From: JBBSIG01 sp038232215
Lineage (GTDB): Bacteria; Actinomycetota; Thermoleophilia; Gaiellales; Gaiellaceae
Direction: 5' to 3'
Assembly (NCBI GenBank): GCA_038232215.1
Contig: JBBSIG010000031.1
Coordinates: forward strand, 1 to 16,964
DNA: 16,964 nucleotides
Below the pieces are notes generated by a model that worked only from the letters and a program-made list of their open reading frames with translations, was not told the DNA's origin and did no database searches. A program made the translations under genes and the position numbers. Positions 14,023-16,964 of the stretch are shown here, in pieces. The number at the start of each line of letters is the position of its first letter. Position 1 is the first letter of the stretch.

Positions 14023-15953
14023 GCGCGGCGGAGACGAAGCGGTCGCTCGACCAGCCGGCGCCCGATCGCGTCCGCCTGCGCTTCCTGGAGGAGGCGGAGG
14101 CGCGGGTCGGCGCGGAGACCCGTGTCCCGCTCGGCACGACGATCTTCGACGCGGCGAGCTGGAACGGGATCGCGGTCGACTCCACCTGCGGCGGTCACGG
14201 AACCTGCAAGAAGTGCCGCGTGCGCGTGGTCTCCGGCTCGGTCGAGTTGAGCCCCGTCGATCCGCGCGCGTTCACCCCGGCCGAGCTGCGAGACGGCTGG
14301 CGTCTCGCGTGCCGGGCCGAGGCGACCGAGGACCTCGTCGTCAGCGTGCCGCCGCTGCAGACGCGCCCGAAGGCGGCGCTCGTCGGCGTCGGCCGGCACG
14401 TCATCCTGCGTCCGGCGGTCCAGAAGCGCTACCTCGAGCTGGCCGAGCCGACGCTCGAGGATCAGACCCCGGACGTGGAGCGCGTGCTGCAGGCGATGGA
14501 CGACGTCGAGCTGCAGGTCCCGCTCGACGTGGCGCGGATCATCGGCGGCCGGCTGCGCGGGGCGAGCTTCGCCGTGACCGCGGTCCTCTGCGACGACGTG
14601 CTGATCGACGTGGAGCCGGGCGACACGACCGCGCGCAGGTTCGCGCTCGCCTTCGATCTCGGCACGACGACGGTCGTCGCGACGCTCGTCGACGTCGGCA
14701 CCGGGCAGCCGGCCGCGGTTCGCTCGCTGCTCAACCGCCAGCAGCCCTTCGGCGCCGACGTGATCTCGCGCATCTCGGCGACGATGCTCGATCCGGGCGC
14801 GCTCGACACGTTGCGGGCCCGCGCGCACGAGACGCTGTCCGAGCTCGCGGCCGAGGTGTGCGAGCAGGCCGAGGTCGAGGCCGGGGAGGTGTACGAGATC
14901 GTGGTCACCGGCAACGTCACGATGGTGCAGATCGCGCTCGGCATCGATCCGGAGCCGCTCTCGATGGCGCCCTTCATCGTCACCGCGCGGCGGCTCCCGC
15001 CCGCGACCGCGGCGGACTTCGGCGTGGCGGTGCACCCGCGCGCTCCGGCGTGGGTGTTCCCGGCGCTCGGCGCGTACGTCGGCGGCGACATCGTGGCCGG
15101 GATGCTCGCGACGGGGCTGACGCGCGACCGCCGGCTGCGCCTGTTCATCGACGTGGGGACGAACTCGGAGATCGCGCTCGGCTCCTCGAGCCGCGTCGTC
15201 GCCACCGCCGCCCCGGCCGGCCCGGCCTTCGAGGCCGCCCAGATCAGGTGCGGCATGCGGGCGGCGGACGGAGCGATCGAGGGTGTCAGGCTCGCGGACG
15301 ACGACGTCGCGCTGCAGGTGATCGGCGACGTCGAGCCCGTCGGCCTGTGCGGCTCGGGTCTCGTCGACGCCGTCGCCGAGCTCGTGGGCGCCGGGCTGCT
15401 GGACCGCTCGGGCAAGCTCGTCGACGACGAGGTGGCCGCGGAGGTGGCGCCCCGGCTCGCAGAGAGGCTCGTCCGCATCGAGAAGGAGCGCGTGTTCGTG
15501 CTCGCCTGGCGCGGGGAGGACCCGGCGAGGTCCGTCTTCCTCTCGCAGCGTGACATTCGCGAGCTGCAGTTCGCGAAGGCCTCGATCGCGACGGGCTGGA
15601 GGATCCTGCTCAGCGAGCTCGGCGTCGAGGTCGCCGACATCGCGCAGGTGCTGCTTGCCGGGAGCTTCGGCTCGTACCTGTCTCCGGCGAGCGCGGTTCG
15701 GATCGGGCTCGTGCCGAAGCTGCCGCTGACGCGGATCGTGTCGGCCGGCAACGTCGCCGGCGAGGGCGCGAAGATCGCGGCGCTCTCCGTGCAGGAGCGC
15801 GCCGCCGCGCTCGCGATCCTCGACGAGGTCGAGTACGTTGAGCTCTCCGGGCGGAGCGACTTCAACGACCAGTTCATCGACGAGCTGGCCTTTCCGGACA
15901 CGTCCTCGCCCCAGGGCGCTGGACACGGCTCGCGGGGAGGTGTCCGGGGGTGA
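14019..15953 (+). CDS. Corrinoid activation protein, RamA/RACo-like (ferredoxin domain plus ASKHA/DUF4445)
   Basis: A 644-residue reductive activator of corrinoid proteins: it uses ATP to return accidentally oxidised Co(II) to Co(I). The N terminus is a plant-type [2Fe-2S] ferredoxin domain with Cys57, Cys63, Cys66 and Cys98 (STCGGHGTCKKC and LACRA). A linker is followed by the ASKHA ATPase fold: DLGTTT (213-218), TGNVTM (297-302), IDVGTNSE (377-384), GLCGSGLVD (442-450) and AGSFGSYL (547-554). The architecture matches RACo of acetogens, with a single 2Fe-2S domain at the N terminus, rather than the C-terminal 4Fe-4S clusters of archaeal RamA. Start and stop both overlap neighbours (ATGA and GTGA). 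Confidence 0.93.
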   Translation: MSAAETKRSLDQPAPDRVRLRFLEEAEARVGAETRVPLGTTIFDAASWNGIAVDSTCGGHGTCKKCRVRVVSGSVELSPVDPRAFTPAELRDGWRLACRAEATEDLVVSVPPLQTRPKAALVGVGRHVILRPAVQKRYLELAEPTLEDQTPDVERVLQAMDDVELQVPLDVARIIGGRLRGASFAVTAVLCDDVLIDVEPGDTTARRFALAFDLGTTTVVATLVDVGTGQPAAVRSLLNRQQPFGADVISRISATMLDPGALDTLRARAHETLSELAAEVCEQAEVEAGEVYEIVVTGNVTMVQIALGIDPEPLSMAPFIVTARRLPPATAADFGVAVHPRAPAWVFPALGAYVGGDIVAGMLATGLTRDRRLRLFIDVGTNSEIALGSSSRVVATAAPAGPAFEAAQIRCGMRAADGAIEGVRLADDDVALQVIGDVEPVGLCGSGLVDAVAELVGAGLLDRSGKLVDDEVAAEVAPRLAERLVRIEKERVFVLAWRGEDPARSVFLSQRDIRELQFAKASIATGWRILLSELGVEVADIAQVLLAGSFGSYLSPASAVRIGLVPKLPLTRIVSAGNVAGEGAKIAALSVQERAAALAILDEVEYVELSGRSDFNDQFIDELAFPDTSSPQGAGHGSRGGVRG

Positions 15954-16540
15954 GCGTCGGCGTCGTCGCCTGCGGCGCGCTCGCGCTCCACGTCCGCGAG
16001 ATCGCCGATCGCCGCGGCTGGGACGTCGACGTCCACCCGCTGCCGCCCGCGCACCACAACAGGCCCGAGCGCATCGCGCCCGAGGTCGAGCGGCGGCTGC
16101 GCGAGCTGGCCCCCGGCCACGAGCGGCTCGTCGTGGCCTACGCCGACTGCGGCACGCGGGGCGCGCTCGACGAGGTTCTCGAAGCCGCCGCCGTCAGCCG
16201 CCTCGCCGGCGACACCTGCTACGACGTACTGGCCCGCGACGACGTGCGCGAGGCGCTCGAGGCCGAGCCAGGCACCTATTTCCTCACCGACTTCCTCGTG
16301 CGGACGTTCGAGCGCAGCGTCGTCCGCCCGCTCGGGCTCGACCGCTGGCCCGAGCTACGAGAGACGTATTTCGGCGCGTATACCCGCGTGCTCTGGCTCG
16401 CCCAGCGGCCGTCGCCTGCCCTGCGCATCCGGGCAGAGCAGGCCGCGGCGACGCTCGGGTTGCCGCTCGAGGTGCGCGAGGTGGGAGACTCGGGACTCGA
16501 GCGCGCGCTCGAGCAGCTGATCGACGAGGAGGGACGATGA
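15950..16540 (+). CDS. DUF1638 domain-containing protein
   Basis: A 196-residue protein of the uncharacterised DUF1638 family, often found beside MttB-type methyltransferases and corrinoid proteins. Visible conserved blocks are VACGALA (5-11), VVAYADCGTRGALDE (61-75), GDTCYDVL and GTYFLTDFLVRTFERSVVRP. Cys8, Cys67 and Cys89 recur in the family and could bind a metal or a thiol ligand; this is a guess. The GTG overlaps the preceding stop (GTGA) and is preceded by GGGGAGG; the stop overlaps the MttB start (ATGA). The fixed position just before the methyltransferase suggests a role in its maturation or in corrinoid or substrate handling, but no function is known. Confidence 0.9.
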   Translation: MSVGVVACGALALHVREIADRRGWDVDVHPLPPAHHNRPERIAPEVERRLRELAPGHERLVVAYADCGTRGALDEVLEAAAVSRLAGDTCYDVLARDDVREALEAEPGTYFLTDFLVRTFERSVVRPLGLDRWPELRETYFGAYTRVLWLAQRPSPALRIRAEQAAATLGLPLEVREVGDSGLERALEQLIDEEGR

Positions 16541-16964
16541 TCGTCAACAGGATGCCGCGGTACGAGATCCTCTCGGAGGAGGCGGTCGCGACGCTCGACC
16601 GCGGCTGGCGGCGGATCGTCTCGGAGCTCGGCATCGAGTTCATCCTCCCGGAGGCGGTCGAGGAGTTCCGCAAGGCCGGTCAGGACGTCGAGGGCTCCGT
16701 CGTGAAGCTCGATCCCGACTTCGTCCTCGAGCAGGTCGCGAAGGCTCCGCGCGAGTTCGACCTCCAGGCCAGGAACCCGGAGCGGACCGTCCACATCGGC
16801 GGCGACTCCATGGTGTTCGCCTCCGTCTACGGCTGTCCGTTCGTCCGCGAGGGCGACGTCCGGCGCGAGGCGACGATGAGCGACTTCGAGAACCTCGTGC
16901 GCCTGTCGCAGACCTTCCCTCAGCTCGACTCGGCCGGCGGCACGATCTGCGAGCCGAACGACCG
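16537..16964 (+). CDS. MttB-family (trimethylamine/betaine) methyltransferase, N-terminal part, 3' end outside window
   Basis: The first 142 residues of an open frame that runs off the right edge. The sequence begins MIVNRMPRYEILSEEAVATL and continues DRGWRRIVSELGIEF, the N-terminal pattern of the MttB superfamily, with later VHIGGDSMVFASVYGCPFV and REATMSDFENLVRLSQ also typical. Members move a methyl group from trimethylamine (pyrrolysine-containing archaeal type) or from glycine betaine, proline betaine, carnitine and similar compounds (non-pyrrolysine bacterial type) to a corrinoid protein. The substrate-determining part and any amber codon are not visible. The ATG has GAGGAGGG just upstream and overlaps the DUF1638 stop. 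Confidence 0.92.
   Translation, partial: MIVNRMPRYEILSEEAVATLDRGWRRIVSELGIEFILPEAVEEFRKAGQDVEGSVVKLDPDFVLEQVAKAPREFDLQARNPERTVHIGGDSMVFASVYGCPFVREGDVRREATMSDFENLVRLSQTFPQLDSAGGTICEPND

Noticed and set aside
13986..15926. 646-residue minus-strand open frame
   Set aside because: It mirrors the RACo-like gene; composition (His, Arg, Asp, Glu-rich) is that of an antisense shadow, and the plus-strand frame has full domain motifs.

Overview
The window is GC-rich throughout (roughly 70 %), with densely packed, mostly overlapping genes and many GTG or TTG starts. This codon use, the leaderless-looking promoters and the gene families suggest a high-GC actinobacterium, possibly an environmental Thermoleophilia/Gaiellales-like lineage. 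That placement is an inference from style and gene content; there is no marker gene in the window. No RNA gene, insertion sequence, CRISPR array or phage gene was seen, and no gene-free stretch exceeds 300 bases.

Left part (1-8831, minus strand). Eight genes read leftwards: a DAO-family FAD oxidoreductase, a class I aminotransferase, a glyoxylate/hydroxypyruvate reductase-like dehydrogenase, a GntR-type regulator, then the sarcosine oxidase/dehydrogenase subunits delta, alpha and gamma, and finally the beta subunit, which runs off the left edge. Most junctions overlap by 1-4 nt. The exceptions are gaps of 52 nt, 43 nt and a 132-nt gap before the beta subunit that holds a small palindrome and a degenerate 22-nt tandem repeat.

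Middle (8859-10297). A second GntR/FCD regulator starts only 27 nt from the FAD oxidoreductase and is transcribed away from it. It is followed by a small cupin, which converges on a 92-aa protein resembling the antibiotic-monooxygenase-type dimeric alpha/beta barrels.

Right part (10379-16964, plus strand). A well-formed promoter with an 18-nt inverted repeat starts an eight-gene run: an IclR regulator, a corrinoid protein, a MetV-like cysteine-rich protein, a MetF-like methylenetetrahydrofolate reductase, a methyltetrahydrofolate:corrinoid methyltransferase, a RamA/RACo-like corrinoid activator, a DUF1638 protein and the N-terminal part of an MttB-family methyltransferase, cut by the right edge. 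Almost every junction is a start/stop overlap, so this looks like one transcript.

How the genes may work together (inference). The MttB-family enzyme would take a methyl group from a quaternary or tertiary amine, such as glycine betaine or a relative, onto the corrinoid protein. The pterin methyltransferase would pass it to tetrahydrofolate, and MetVF would oxidise methyl-THF to methylene-THF. The RamA/RACo-like protein would re-reduce inactivated Co(II) corrinoid. The left half would then oxidise the remaining N-methyl glycines (FAD oxidoreductase, sarcosine oxidase complex with a GcvT-like THF domain) to glycine plus methylene-THF. Serine made from these could be drained through the aminotransferase and the hydroxypyruvate reductase to D-glycerate. 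The locus thus appears to join an anaerobe-style corrinoid demethylation module to a flavin-based demethylation and serine-to-glycerate module. The alpha subunit of the sarcosine enzyme is unusual in keeping two full sets of cysteines for iron-sulfur clusters.
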